From: Deltaproteobacteria bacterium
Lineage (GTDB): Bacteria > Myxococcota > Polyangia > Haliangiales > Haliangiaceae
Assembly: GCA_018262455.1 (NCBI GenBank)
Contig: JAGSPR010000190.1
Coordinates: 1-11,944, forward strand
Reading direction: 5' to 3'
DNA length: 11,944 nt
Numbering within the stretch: the stretch's first letter is position 1; the number at the start of each line of letters is the position of its first letter. Of this stretch, positions 1 through 8,571 are shown piece after piece. Below the pieces are notes generated by a model. It had not been told where the DNA came from. It searched no databases and was given only the letters and a program-made list of their open reading frames with translations. The translations under genes were made by a program, and so were the position numbers.

Positions 1-2043
<2,043 letters not shown>

Positions 2044-2121
2044 TTGTGTTCCAGCGCGTTGGCTCTGATTACCACGATCTCAGCTCGGGCGAGGTTTCCG
2101 TCGGACGGGGCAGGCTGTCCT

Positions 2122-2577
2122 TCACCGACCACGGTCGCTGGCGACCGGGCGAAAGCTCCGCAGGAAGCTCCACCAGTGATGCTTCAGGTCGAACGAGGTC
2201 CTGCAGATGGCCACGCGTCGGTGGTTCTCGTCGAGGAGCTCTGCGGGTAACTCGGTGAAGGTTCGGAGGGGGGAGGTCCAGCGGATGTCTTTCTGACCGA
2301 CCAGCTCGTAGGCCTTGCCATCATCCCCGACGAACGAGAGCTCGTAGCGGATGATCCGCTGGCCGACGGGGCGGATGGTGAGCACTCCGGTGGCGGGCGC
2401 ACCCTGCGCGATCGGGGGGGCAAAGATCGTCCCAGATAGCGCGGCCTTACCGTCCTGCAGGTGCTGGCGGGTCGACTCGGCGTGCGCCGTGACCTCGAAC
2501 TTGAAGGGGTGACGGACACCCGGCTTGTCGTCCCATTCGATCGTCCCGGCCATCGTTTCGGCGAACTCGAAACCCAT
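2122..2577 (-). CDS. Small protein of unknown function, about 151 aa
   Basis: I do not recognise this protein firmly. It begins with an ATG at 2577 and reads as a soluble, beta-rich domain with no signal peptide or membrane segment: FAETMAGTIEW near residue 5, a GTI step in the middle, then LTIRP, RIIRYELSF, DGKAYELVGQKDI and FTELPAEL. That order (a 'F-E-x-M-x-G' start, 'Y-x-L-x-F-x-x-D-x-G-x-x-Y-x-L-x-G-x-K' core, then a Thr-Leu-Pro strand) recalls from memory a C-terminal accessory domain attached to some bacterial GMC-type sterol oxidases; this is a weak analogy only. No catalytic residues can be named. Codon use matches its neighbours. It sits between the terminator of the lipoprotein gene and secA and could be the first gene of a secA transcript. 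An internal start at residue 9 is possible. Confidence 0.7.
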   Translation of the reverse strand: MGFEFAETMAGTIEWDDKPGVRHPFKFEVTAHAESTRQHLQDGKAALSGTIFAPPIAQGAPATGVLTIRPVGQRIIRYELSFVGDDGKAYELVGQKDIRWTSPLRTFTELPAELLDENHRRVAICRTSFDLKHHWWSFLRSFRPVASDRGR

Positions 2578-2594
2578 GGGTCGGAGGGTAGCCG
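2578..2594 (-). promoter_or_regulatory. Possible -10 element, nearly leaderless start
   Basis: On the minus strand the hexamer TACCCT (2590-2585), preceded by GGC, lies 7 nt before the ATG at 2577. Counting 7 nt from its last base puts transcription start at 2578, one base before the ATG. No Shine-Dalgarno sequence is present. It lies directly after the T-tract of the lipoprotein terminator. The -35 region would fall inside that terminator stem and shows no consensus, so this is suggestive only. Confidence 0.3.
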
Positions 2595-2629
2595 AAAAAG
2601 CCGACGGGCCACCGTTGCCGGTAGCCCGT
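2595..2629 (-). terminator. Rho-independent terminator of the Cys-rich lipoprotein gene
   Basis: On the minus strand an 11-bp stem (ACGGGCTACCG with CGGTGGCCCGT) is capped by a GCAA (GNRA) tetraloop and followed by CGGC and TTTTT at 2599-2595. The only non-Watson-Crick pair is a T-G wobble when read on the minus strand; on the plus strand it becomes a C-A mismatch, so the hairpin works best for minus-strand transcripts. It starts 27 nt after the stop codon at 2656-2658. Confidence 0.85.
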
Positions 2630-2655
2630 CTCGCACGTTCAGGTCAGGACCGCGA

Positions 2656-3519
2656 TCAGTGCCAGTTTTCGAGCCCGGTGGCGTCGAGGAAGTCACCGTT
2701 CGAGTCGCTCACCATGCGGGGCGACGGGCCTCGGGTCTGGCAGGAGGCAAATCGGAAGCTCTCGCAGGTGCAGTTGGTGTCGCCCGCGTTGCACTGCGTG
2801 CCATCGGGCTTCTTGCAGTTGATGCCGTTGTAGACGGCCGAGCAGCGGGTGTTGTCGGCGAGGCAGTCCGGCTCGTGGGCGAGGGCGGCGCAGGTCGGCG
2901 CGGTGTCACACTGGGCGATCGCCTTGCACGCGCCGGTGTAGCAACCGTCGAGGATCAGCGGGACCTCGCCGGCGACGCAGCTCGGCGCCACGATGTTGCA
3001 GGTCACCTGACCGGCGCAGCTGCCGGCCGGGTCCGTGCCGGGCATGCAGGTCGAGCGAGTCTCATCGCAGTAACCGTAACCACCTGCAATTGCCTGGGCG
3101 TCGTTCTCGCAAACGCAGGTTGTCTCGCACGCACCGTTGTTGCAGTTCTGGCCGGCGAGGCAGTCCGCGTCGCTCGCGCAGGTGTCGGGCACGCACGACG
3201 ACCGATCATCACAATGGAAGCCGTCGGGGCAATCCGCCGACGTGCTGCAGAACCCGGCCTCCTCACAGACGCCATCCTGGCAGTAGCACCCGGCGGCGCA
3301 GTCCGTGTCCTCGGTACAGCTGAAGCCACCGCCGCCACCAGCCGGGCATGTGGCGCTGACCCACTCGCAGTTGTCGCCCTGGCAGGTGTAGTACCCGTCC
3401 GAGCCACAATAGCTCCAGCTATCGTTCTGGTTGCTGTGGTCTCCAAAGTAGAGCTCACAGCCGGTCAACGAGAGGGCCACCACGAGTGCGAGGCCGAGCG
3501 AGGAAATCAGTTTGGTCAT
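2656..3519 (-). CDS. Cys-rich lipoprotein with tandem four-Cys repeats
   Basis: This is a predicted envelope lipoprotein of 287 aa. The start at 3519 is chosen over one 13 codons upstream because it gives a clean signal peptide (MTKLISSLGLALVVALSLTGC) and has AAAAGGA 10 nt in front. The lipobox is L18-T-G-C21, with Glu at +2. The mature protein contains about 36 cysteines. Residues 68-131 hold three tandem units of about 23 residues with pattern C-x5-C-x5-C-x(4,5)-C, resembling small disulfide-knotted EGF- or Dickkopf-like modules; a second Cys-rich half (about 135-265) has different spacing and ends near CTCESFRFASC. Such proteins are common and poorly characterised in Myxococcota, so no function can be assigned. 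It has its own terminator downstream and a sigma-54-like promoter upstream, so it is probably transcribed alone. Confidence 0.85.
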   Translation of the reverse strand: MTKLISSLGLALVVALSLTGCELYFGDHSNQNDSWSYCGSDGYYTCQGDNCEWVSATCPAGGGGGFSCTEDTDCAAGCYCQDGVCEEAGFCSTSADCPDGFHCDDRSSCVPDTCASDADCLAGQNCNNGACETTCVCENDAQAIAGGYGYCDETRSTCMPGTDPAGSCAGQVTCNIVAPSCVAGEVPLILDGCYTGACKAIAQCDTAPTCAALAHEPDCLADNTRCSAVYNGINCKKPDGTQCNAGDTNCTCESFRFASCQTRGPSPRMVSDSNGDFLDATGLENWH

Positions 3520-3558
3520 GGGTCGTGTGTCCTTTTGGCGTGCGGTGAGCGAACGCAA

Positions 3559-3574
3559 AGCATTGGTCGTGCCA
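3559..3574 (-). promoter_or_regulatory. Sigma-54 (-24/-12) promoter candidate
   Basis: The minus strand reads TGGCACG-ACCA-ATGCT (3574 to 3559). The sigma-54 consensus is TGGCACG-N4-TTGCW; this site matches all fixed positions except one (A for T), and the invariant GG and GC are separated by exactly 10 nt. Transcription would start near 3548, giving a leader of about 29 nt that carries the AAAAGGA ribosome binding site of the lipoprotein gene starting at 3519. Position, strand and spacing all agree. Sigma-54 promoters need an AAA+ activator bound upstream; see the dyads at 3613-3694. Confidence 0.65.
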
Positions 3575-3612
3575 CTGCTGCAACGGGAGCGAACTATTCA
3601 ACAATCCAGTAA

Positions 3613-3694
3613 CGTCTCGACACGCGAGCCTGGTCTGATGGGAGCTGACGGCGAATCCCTGACAAAAATGCCCGGAAATTCGCCGGTCGAGACG
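3613..3694. repeat. Two nested inverted repeats upstream of the sigma-54 site
   Basis: Outer dyad: CGTCTCGAC (3613-3621) and GTCGAGACG (3686-3694), perfect over 9 bp. Inner dyad: CGGCGAAT (3649-3656) and ATTCGCCG (3678-3685), perfect over 8 bp. The two right arms are contiguous (3678-3694) while the left arms are 27 nt apart. Relative to the predicted start near 3548 they lie at about -65 to -146, the range where activators of sigma-54 promoters usually bind. That they are activator sites is an inference; they could also be unrelated symmetry. Confidence 0.5.
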
Positions 3695-3931
3695 GTCAAC
3701 GTTCCACCATCCCCAGCGGGTTGCCACCGGAGATGATCGGGGGGGATGTGGGACACGACATTGATTGTCCTCGCGGTGTGAACGTGGGGCCACACCCCCT
3801 GTATCGAGACGCCACGGCAGGACTGGGCAGTTTCCTCCGCCCATCCGCGCGATTGGATGAAGATCCGTTCGTCAGCCATCGGTGCTCACAGTCAGATTCT
3901 CCGCACGGGCGCCCGGTGGACGGCCCTGACG

Positions 3932-4699
3932 TCACGGTGCGCAGTACAGCCCGACATAGGTCGTGGCGCCGGCCACGCTGGGGACGCGCAGTTGATGATC
4001 GGGCAGCGGCGAGGTCCAGCCGCCGCCATTGTAGAGGCTGCAGCTCGGAAAGGGGGTCGCCGCCGCGCGGAGGTCATAGCTTCCGGGCGGGACATTCGCG
4101 ATGAAGACGATTCCAGCCGCCGACGTCGCGGTCAGCGCGCGATCGGGGCGCTCGGACGGGTCCGCGTACATCGGCAGCAGGCCTTGGTCCGGCGTGATCG
4201 CGAGCTGCACACCCGCGACCGCGGTGGTCTGCCCCTGCGTGTCGGGGGCGAGCATGATCACCACGATGTGACCTTGGGTCGTGGGTGGGTAGGTGCCGCC
4301 GATGATCGTCCACGACGTCCCGACATAGGCGTCATCCCCGCTGAGCAGCCCCCGCATCGACGCCGGCGGGTCGCCAGGACCGTGGGGATTGAGCGTGGTC
4401 TCGAATCCCGGCCTGGTCATCCGAAGCAGGAAGTCGGTCTCCGCTGGCGCACACATCGTGATCTGGCTCATCGCGTTCGCCACGCCGCAGAGCTCGGGTC
4501 GGTCTTCGACACACACGGTGCCATCGAACCGAGCGATCCCCATCGTGCCGTGGCGATACGCATAGGGCTGGATCGTCCGGAGGTTCGGGGCGAACGAGCA
4601 CGCGGGCGCCGTGTCGACCACGAGCTCCGCATCGTCCGGCGTCTCGCTGGTGTCGCCACACGCCATGATCATCAGGCACCACAGCCATCCGCTTCGCAT
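3932..4699 (-). CDS. Lipoprotein with carboxypeptidase-regulatory-like fold
   Basis: A 255-aa predicted lipoprotein of unknown role. The N-terminus is short (MRSGWLWCLMIMAC) with lipobox I11-M-A-C14 followed by an acidic linker (SETPDDAELVVD), typical of surface-tethered proteins. Residues about 144-213 read like a carboxypeptidase-regulatory or SpaA-type beta-sandwich: GVQLAITPD, a turn region, then TSAAGIVFIANVPPGSYDLRA. Cysteines 34, 63, 71, 83, 220 and 253 could form disulfides outside the cytoplasm. No catalytic motif is seen. The gene lies 48 bp after the stop of the SDR gene on the same strand and may be the last gene of that transcript; no T-rich terminator follows it. A weak GAGAG serves as ribosome binding site. 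Assignment as a secreted lipoprotein is fairly sure, the fold less so. Confidence 0.8.
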   Translation of the reverse strand: MRSGWLWCLMIMACGDTSETPDDAELVVDTAPACSFAPNLRTIQPYAYRHGTMGIARFDGTVCVEDRPELCGVANAMSQITMCAPAETDFLLRMTRPGFETTLNPHGPGDPPASMRGLLSGDDAYVGTSWTIIGGTYPPTTQGHIVVIMLAPDTQGQTTAVAGVQLAITPDQGLLPMYADPSERPDRALTATSAAGIVFIANVPPGSYDLRAAATPFPSCSLYNGGGWTSPLPDHQLRVPSVAGATTYVGLYCAP

Positions 4700-4747
4700 C
4701 TGCGCACTCTCACACAGATCTACCGGGCGACGCTTGCGGACGGGCGG

Positions 4748-5716
4748 TCAGGCCAGCTCGTCCACCGCGTGGATGGTGTCGCGCAGCCCGAACTGCGGGC
4801 GGAACCCGAGCTCGGCCGTGGCGCGCCGGCCGTCGACCATGCAGACGTAGCGGATGAAGTCGAGCTCGGCGACGGGGAAGCTCGACATGCCGAGTCGAAA
4901 CGCGAGCGACAGGATGGGCCGCGCGAACGGGTGGGGGATCGCCACCGGCTCGCGGCCGAGCTCCTTGAGCACCGCGGACAGCGGGACCTCGCCAGGTCCG
5001 ACGAGGTTGTAGATCCCACGCCGGTTCGGGGCGAGCGCGAGCGCGATCGCTTCGGCGACGTCCTGGACGTGGATCAACTGCACCATCGGATCGAAGCCCA
5101 GCAAGATCGGCGGTCGCTGGATCCGCAGGTAGTTCGAGGGTGCGTTGTGGACGGGCCCGACGATGTGGACCGGGCGCAGGATCACGGTCTCGACCTGCTG
5201 CGCGCGCCACAAGAACGTCGAGACCAGGTGATCGATCTCGACGAGGTCGCGCATCTGAGGGAAGCGTTGCGCCGCGAGCAGCGGAGCCTCCTCGGTCAGA
5301 AACTGGGGGTTGTCAGGGCGTGGGCCGTAGACGTTCGCCGACGACACGAGCACGACCTTGGGCACGCGGTACGCCTGGCAGTATTCGAGCAGCTTGGTGG
5401 TGCCCGTGATGTTCCACGAGTAGAGCTCGGCCGGGCGCGATCTCGGATCGTGCATCACTCCGAGGTGAATGAGCGCATCGACGTCACCGGCCCGGAAGAT
5501 GTCGCGCGCTTTCTTGCTGCGCAGATCGACCTGGTGGTGCTCGATGTCCTTGGGGCGGCCCTGCATCGGCCGGCGATCGAGCCCGACGATCTGCCAGTCG
5601 AGATCGTGGTGCAGCCGGCGCGCGACGATCTTGCCGAGTCGGCCCGAGATCCCGGTGATGACGACTTTCCGCCGCCGCCCGTTCGGTTGGTCACCAGAAG
5701 ATGTGTTCGCGCTCAC
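4748..5716 (-). CDS. Extended-SDR NAD-dependent epimerase/dehydratase family protein
   Basis: A 322-aa Rossmann-fold protein of the NAD-dependent epimerase/dehydratase family. TGISGRLG (21-28) is the extended-SDR TGxxGxxG nucleotide loop; LDRRP follows beta-2, with VDL near 63, VSSANVYG at 124-131 (active-site Ser strand) and RPVHIVGP at 181-188. At the place expected for the catalytic YxxxK the sequence reads F152-PQM-R156, so both the Tyr and Lys appear replaced; the protein may bind a nucleotide without classical redox or epimerase chemistry. The start is GTG at 5716, inside the end of the acyltransferase gene (26-bp overlap), implying translational coupling. From memory, a GalE-like protein beside a PlsC-like acyltransferase also occurs in actinobacteria (the Rv0501/Rv0502 region). 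The substrate is unknown; a lipid-linked role is inferred from the neighbour. Confidence 0.9.
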   Translation of the reverse strand: MSANTSSGDQPNGRRRKVVITGISGRLGKIVARRLHHDLDWQIVGLDRRPMQGRPKDIEHHQVDLRSKKARDIFRAGDVDALIHLGVMHDPRSRPAELYSWNITGTTKLLEYCQAYRVPKVVLVSSANVYGPRPDNPQFLTEEAPLLAAQRFPQMRDLVEIDHLVSTFLWRAQQVETVILRPVHIVGPVHNAPSNYLRIQRPPILLGFDPMVQLIHVQDVAEAIALALAPNRRGIYNLVGPGEVPLSAVLKELGREPVAIPHPFARPILSLAFRLGMSSFPVAELDFIRYVCMVDGRRATAELGFRPQFGLRDTIHAVDELA

Positions 5717-6536
5717 GCAGCCCCAAATGGATCATCGACTGGATCCGGTTCTTGACGGTCTTCACCTTGTCGTCGAGGACATCCTCATCATCATCCGGAT
5801 CGCCCGTGAACGTCATGGGTTCGCCGAAGTAGACCCGGTACTTGACCGGCAACGGCACGAGCGGGACGAACGGGGGATACGGGACGACGGGAAACGCTGG
5901 CATGCCGAGCAGGCGCGCGAGCGGCTTGAAGTTGACCGCGGGAGCTTGCTCCTCGGCGCCGATCACCGCGATCGGCACGATCGGCGCTTGCATCTCGAGC
6001 GCGAGCCGCATGAAACCCTTGCCGAACTCCGCGAGCTGGTACCGCTTCGAGAACGGCTTCGAGATGCCGCGCGCGCCTTCCGGGAACACGAGCACGATCT
6101 CCTCGGACGCGAGCAGGCGCCGGCAGTTCTCGGGGGTTCCCGTGATCTGGCCCCAGCGCGAGAACAGGTAGGACGCGAACGGGACGGTCGGTACGAAGTA
6201 CTCGACCATCGATCGCACGAGCCGCGGCTGAGGCGGCTCGAGAAACGACGCCGACGCGATCACGAGCCCGTCGAACGGTAGCTGGCCCGAGTGATTGGAC
6301 ACGAACAACGCGCGTCCGGTCGCCGGGATGTGCTCGATCCCGAAAGCGCTCGCCCGGAAGTAGTTGCGGTACAGCCATCGCGCGACCCGGGCAACGCCTC
6401 CGAAAGACTCGCGCGACAGGCCGAACTCGTCGAACCCGAACTCGTTGCCGCGGACGACGAGCGCTTGCGTACGGCCCGCCAGATCGTCGTTGGGGACCGG
6501 TCCTCGGAGCTGGCGCAGTCGATCGAGCAGGCCCAC
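5691..6536 (-). CDS. PlsC-type phospholipid/glycerol acyltransferase
   Basis: A 281-aa acyltransferase of the 1-acylglycerol-3-phosphate acyltransferase superfamily, which transfers acyl chains to lipid acceptors at the membrane face. Block I is SNHSGQLPFDG (80-90), with catalytic His82 and Asp89 separated by six residues instead of the usual four. Block III is FPEGARG (151-157), close to the classic FPEGTRS, and block IV is APIVPIAVIG (184-193). No strong membrane helix is obvious, so peripheral attachment is likely. The start is GTG at 6536; the frame has no other start before an upstream in-frame TAG. The gene is first in a minus-strand unit with the SDR gene and is divergent from the PilZ-like gene with only 62 bp between them. 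Family assignment is firm; the specific acceptor is unknown. Confidence 0.92.
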   Translation of the reverse strand: MGLLDRLRQLRGPVPNDDLAGRTQALVVRGNEFGFDEFGLSRESFGGVARVARWLYRNYFRASAFGIEHIPATGRALFVSNHSGQLPFDGLVIASASFLEPPQPRLVRSMVEYFVPTVPFASYLFSRWGQITGTPENCRRLLASEEIVLVFPEGARGISKPFSKRYQLAEFGKGFMRLALEMQAPIVPIAVIGAEEQAPAVNFKPLARLLGMPAFPVVPYPPFVPLVPLPVKYRVYFGEPMTFTGDPDDDEDVLDDKVKTVKNRIQSMIHLGLREREHIFW

Positions 6537-6586
6537 GCACGCAGTAAACCACGAGCCATCTCGCGCAGCGAACCGGACGGTGAGGT

Positions 6587-6598
6587 TATGCTGCTACC
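6587..6598 (+). promoter_or_regulatory. Possible -10 element placing transcription start on the GTG
   Basis: TATGCT (6587-6592), preceded by GGT, ends 6 nt before the GTG at 6599. The predicted first transcribed base is 6599 itself, so the mRNA would be leaderless. GAGG at 6582-6585 is 13 nt from the GTG, too far for a good ribosome binding site. An out-of-frame ATG at 6588 opens a four-codon frame whose TGA overlaps the GTG. No convincing -35 is seen. Confidence 0.3.
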
Positions 6599-7309
6599 GT
6601 GATCGAAAGCTTCGTCGACCTCTCGTACCGCGGGCTCTCGCTCGGGCGCCGGATCAAGCTCACGCAGGTCCGGCCGAGCAGCGGCTATCTCGAACACCCG
6701 ACCCCGATGCCGGTCGGCACCGCGATCGCGATCTCGACCGACGACGGGATCGCGCTCGACGCGGTGGTGACGCACGTCCACGAGCAGGTCGGCGGTTCGG
6801 ACCGAGTGCCGGGCATGACGGTGAAGCCGGCGCTCGCCGATCAGAAGCTGACCGCCTGGTGGGCCGAACGCGTGACGCTGGCGGAGCAGGAGCCGCCGCG
6901 CCGCCTCGAGCGTTCGAGGTCCGTCACGGTGCGTCCACGCACCCACACCGTGCCTGCGCCTCCTCCCGCGGGTGCGATCGAGGATCCCGCCGGCACCCGA
7001 ACGACCTCGGTCATGGACGTGGTCGATCAGGATCAGCTCGCGCAGCTCACCCGTCCGCAGGACGAGACCCTGACGGGCGGGGCCGGCGACCATCCGGTCA
7101 TCGATGATGGCAAGCCCACGACCGTGATGGCAGCGGTCGATCCCTCGGAGCTCGGGCTGTCCTCGAGCGGTTCGATGCCCGCTGATGCGGTGGAGGAGGA
7201 GGAGGACGAAGGGGACGCCTCGGACCCCGGAGCTCCCGAAGGAGCAGGGACCGAAGGCGACGACAAGACACCGAAGGGGTCGGTGAAGCGGCGAAAGAAG
7301 CGCCGGTGA
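6599..7309 (+). CDS. PilZ-like domain protein with acidic and basic tail
   Basis: A 236-aa cytoplasmic protein. Residues 1-80 look like a PilZ-type beta-barrel: DLSYRG (7-12) fits the DxSxxG motif, then PMPVGTAIAIS, a VVTHVHEQV strand and PGMTVKP. The Arg-rich RxxxR segment that normally precedes DxSxxG and grips cyclic di-GMP is absent because the protein starts only six residues before it. Residues 80-200 are low-complexity and probably disordered, ending in an EEEEDEGD acidic run and a final KRRKKRR basic tail. The GTG start at 6599 is the only plausible one. The stop TGA overlaps the GTG of the next gene (GTGA, 7306-7309), a classic coupling arrangement. A protein-scaffold or signalling role linked to wall turnover is an inference from this pairing; cyclic di-GMP binding is doubtful. 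Confidence 0.8.
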   Translation: MIESFVDLSYRGLSLGRRIKLTQVRPSSGYLEHPTPMPVGTAIAISTDDGIALDAVVTHVHEQVGGSDRVPGMTVKPALADQKLTAWWAERVTLAEQEPPRRLERSRSVTVRPRTHTVPAPPPAGAIEDPAGTRTTSVMDVVDQDQLAQLTRPQDETLTGGAGDHPVIDDGKPTTVMAAVDPSELGLSSSGSMPADAVEEEEDEGDASDPGAPEGAGTEGDDKTPKGSVKRRKKRR

Positions 7310-8265
7310 CCATCGGCTCTCCCGCCGAGAGACCCCCCAGGATCCACCGAGGCCAGACGGTTGGCATCGTGGCCCCCGCTGGCCCGGTCAAGCTCGAACG
7401 GCTGCGCACCGGGCTCGATCGGCTGGGAGACACGTTCCGGATTCGGCTCGCCGACACGCTCGCGCTGCCACGTGCCTCGGGGATCGCGAGCTACCTCGCC
7501 GCCTCCGATGCGCAGCGCGCAGCCGAGCTCACGGCGATGCTCGCCGATCCCGATGTTCGCGCGATCATCCTTGCGCGCGGCGGCTATGGCTTGATGCGCA
7601 TCTTGCCGCAGCTCGATCCCGGGCTGCTCGCCCGCGATCCCAAGCCGATCGTCGGGTTCTCGGATGCCACCGCGCTGCTCGCGTGGGCCCACGCCGCCGG
7701 CGTGCGAGGCATCCATGGCCCGATGATCGCCCAGCTCGGCGACCTCGCGGAGTCCGACGTCACGCAACTCGTCGCGCTGCTCACCGAGCCGCGGGCCCCG
7801 GGGCTGCGGCCCTGGCCGCTCGCGGTCCACTCCACCAGCCGCACCACGCTGCGCGGCCCGCTCGTCCCGGCCAACCTGACGATGGCCTCGATGCTCGTCG
7901 GAACACCGTGGCCGCTGCCGTTGGCGGGGGCGATCGCGCTGTTCGAAGAGGTCGGCGAGCGGCCCTACGAGATCGATCGGTACCTGACGCAGCTCGTGCT
8001 GACCGGCGCGCTCGGTCAGACCGCCGGCGTGGTCATCGGCGATCTCACGCGGTGCCACGATCCGTGCCCTCCGCACGGCGAGCAGGATCCGCCCGACGCC
8101 TCACTCGAGGTCATCCTCGAGAGGCTCGCGGCAGCTGGCAAGCCGTGCGCGATCGGTGCGCCGATAGGCCACGGCGATCGCAACGAGGCAGTCCCGTTCG
8201 GCGCGGCGTGCGAGCTCGACCTCGAGCTCGGGACGCTCGCGATCCTCGAAGCGGCTGTCGCCTGA
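7306..8265 (+). CDS. LD-carboxypeptidase, peptidase family S66 (LdcA/MccF type)
   Basis: A 319-aa serine peptidase that in the LdcA branch cuts the L,D bond between meso-diaminopimelate and D-Ala of recycled murein tetrapeptides; the MccF branch instead cleaves microcin C-type conjugates. Visible S66 hallmarks: VGIVAPAGPV near the N-terminus, ARGGYGLMRILPQLD (90-104), VGFSDATAL with nucleophile Ser119, FEEVGERPYEIDR with the catalytic Glu at 214/215, and GAPIGHGDRNEAVPFG with His289. All triad members are present and length is normal. There is no signal peptide, so the enzyme is cytoplasmic, consistent with recycling. The start is GTG at 7306, overlapping the stop of the PilZ-like gene by 4 bp, so the two are translated together. 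It converges with the DUF3467 gene, 12 bp apart. Family is certain; choice of LdcA over MccF is not. Confidence 0.93.
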   Translation: MTIGSPAERPPRIHRGQTVGIVAPAGPVKLERLRTGLDRLGDTFRIRLADTLALPRASGIASYLAASDAQRAAELTAMLADPDVRAIILARGGYGLMRILPQLDPGLLARDPKPIVGFSDATALLAWAHAAGVRGIHGPMIAQLGDLAESDVTQLVALLTEPRAPGLRPWPLAVHSTSRTTLRGPLVPANLTMASMLVGTPWPLPLAGAIALFEEVGERPYEIDRYLTQLVLTGALGQTAGVVIGDLTRCHDPCPPHGEQDPPDASLEVILERLAAAGKPCAIGAPIGHGDRNEAVPFGAACELDLELGTLAILEAAVA

Positions 8266-8280
8266 GCGGTCTGGCGCTCA
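8263..8280. other. Hairpin containing both stop codons of convergent genes
   Basis: TGAGCG (8263-8268) and CGCTCA (8275-8280) form a perfect 6-bp inverted repeat with a 6-nt loop. Its first three bases are the TGA of the LD-carboxypeptidase gene and its last three, read on the minus strand, are the TGA of the DUF3467 gene. There is no T-tract on either side, so it is not a standard intrinsic terminator; it may only slow polymerase or protect the 3' ends. Confidence 0.45.
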
Positions 8281-8571
8281 ATGAAATACGGGCTCGTCAT
8301 CGTTGCTGATGTCGATCGCTCCGAAGCGTTCCTCGTAGCGCTCGAGGTTCTTCTGCAGTGCCTGGAGCAAGCGCTTGGTGTGGCGCGGTGCGGAGATGAC
8401 GCGCGTCCGGACCTTGGCGCGGCCGTTGGTCGGCTGGATGAACGCGAAGTCCAGCACGAACTCGTTCTCCGTGTGGTTGAGCAGGACGAGGTTGGTGTAG
8501 ACGCCCTGCGCGATGTCATCGTCGATCTGGACCTGGAGCTTGGGCGAAGCGGGCGCGGGATCGTCGGACAT
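8278..8571 (-). CDS. DUF3467 family protein
   Basis: A 97-aa protein of the DUF3467 family, function unknown. Family features: YTNLVLLNHTENEFVLDF in the first half, then VRTRVISAPRHTKRLLQALQ and NLERYEERFG toward the end, giving one compact alpha/beta domain that covers nearly the whole chain. The start is ATG at 8571 (MSDDPAPASP); a 31-codon extension upstream is open but reads as low-quality sequence and was rejected. No ribosome binding site is visible, but TAGGTT lies upstream at a distance predicting a four-base leader. It is a single gene converging with the LD-carboxypeptidase gene. There is no signal peptide or membrane helix. Confidence 0.9.
   Translation of the reverse strand: MSDDPAPASPKLQVQIDDDIAQGVYTNLVLLNHTENEFVLDFAFIQPTNGRAKVRTRVISAPRHTKRLLQALQKNLERYEERFGAIDISNDDEPVFH

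Larger units (their letters stand above)
3520..3931. other. 412-bp intergenic region between two lipoprotein genes
   Basis: The region contains the ribosome binding site (3530-3536), the sigma-54-like promoter and the nested dyads described separately. Between 3695 and 3931 I see only a minor 6-bp hairpin (GGTGTG 3775-3780, CACACC 3791-3796) and a TGACGTCA palindrome (3928-3935) over the stop codon of the next gene. Base composition is visibly less GC-biased than in the genes. Short open frames exist on both strands but their third positions do not look coding. Confidence 0.6.

Noticed and set aside
3598..3879. 93-codon minus-strand open frame starting MADERIFIQ
   Set aside because: Third codon positions are only about two thirds G/C by my hand count, well below the neighbouring genes, and it covers the sigma-54 upstream region; no family resemblance.
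3857..5755. 632-codon plus-strand open frame
   Set aside because: It is antisense to the lipoprotein and SDR genes, is Arg/His/Asp-rich with no motif, and the minus-strand genes have clear family signatures.
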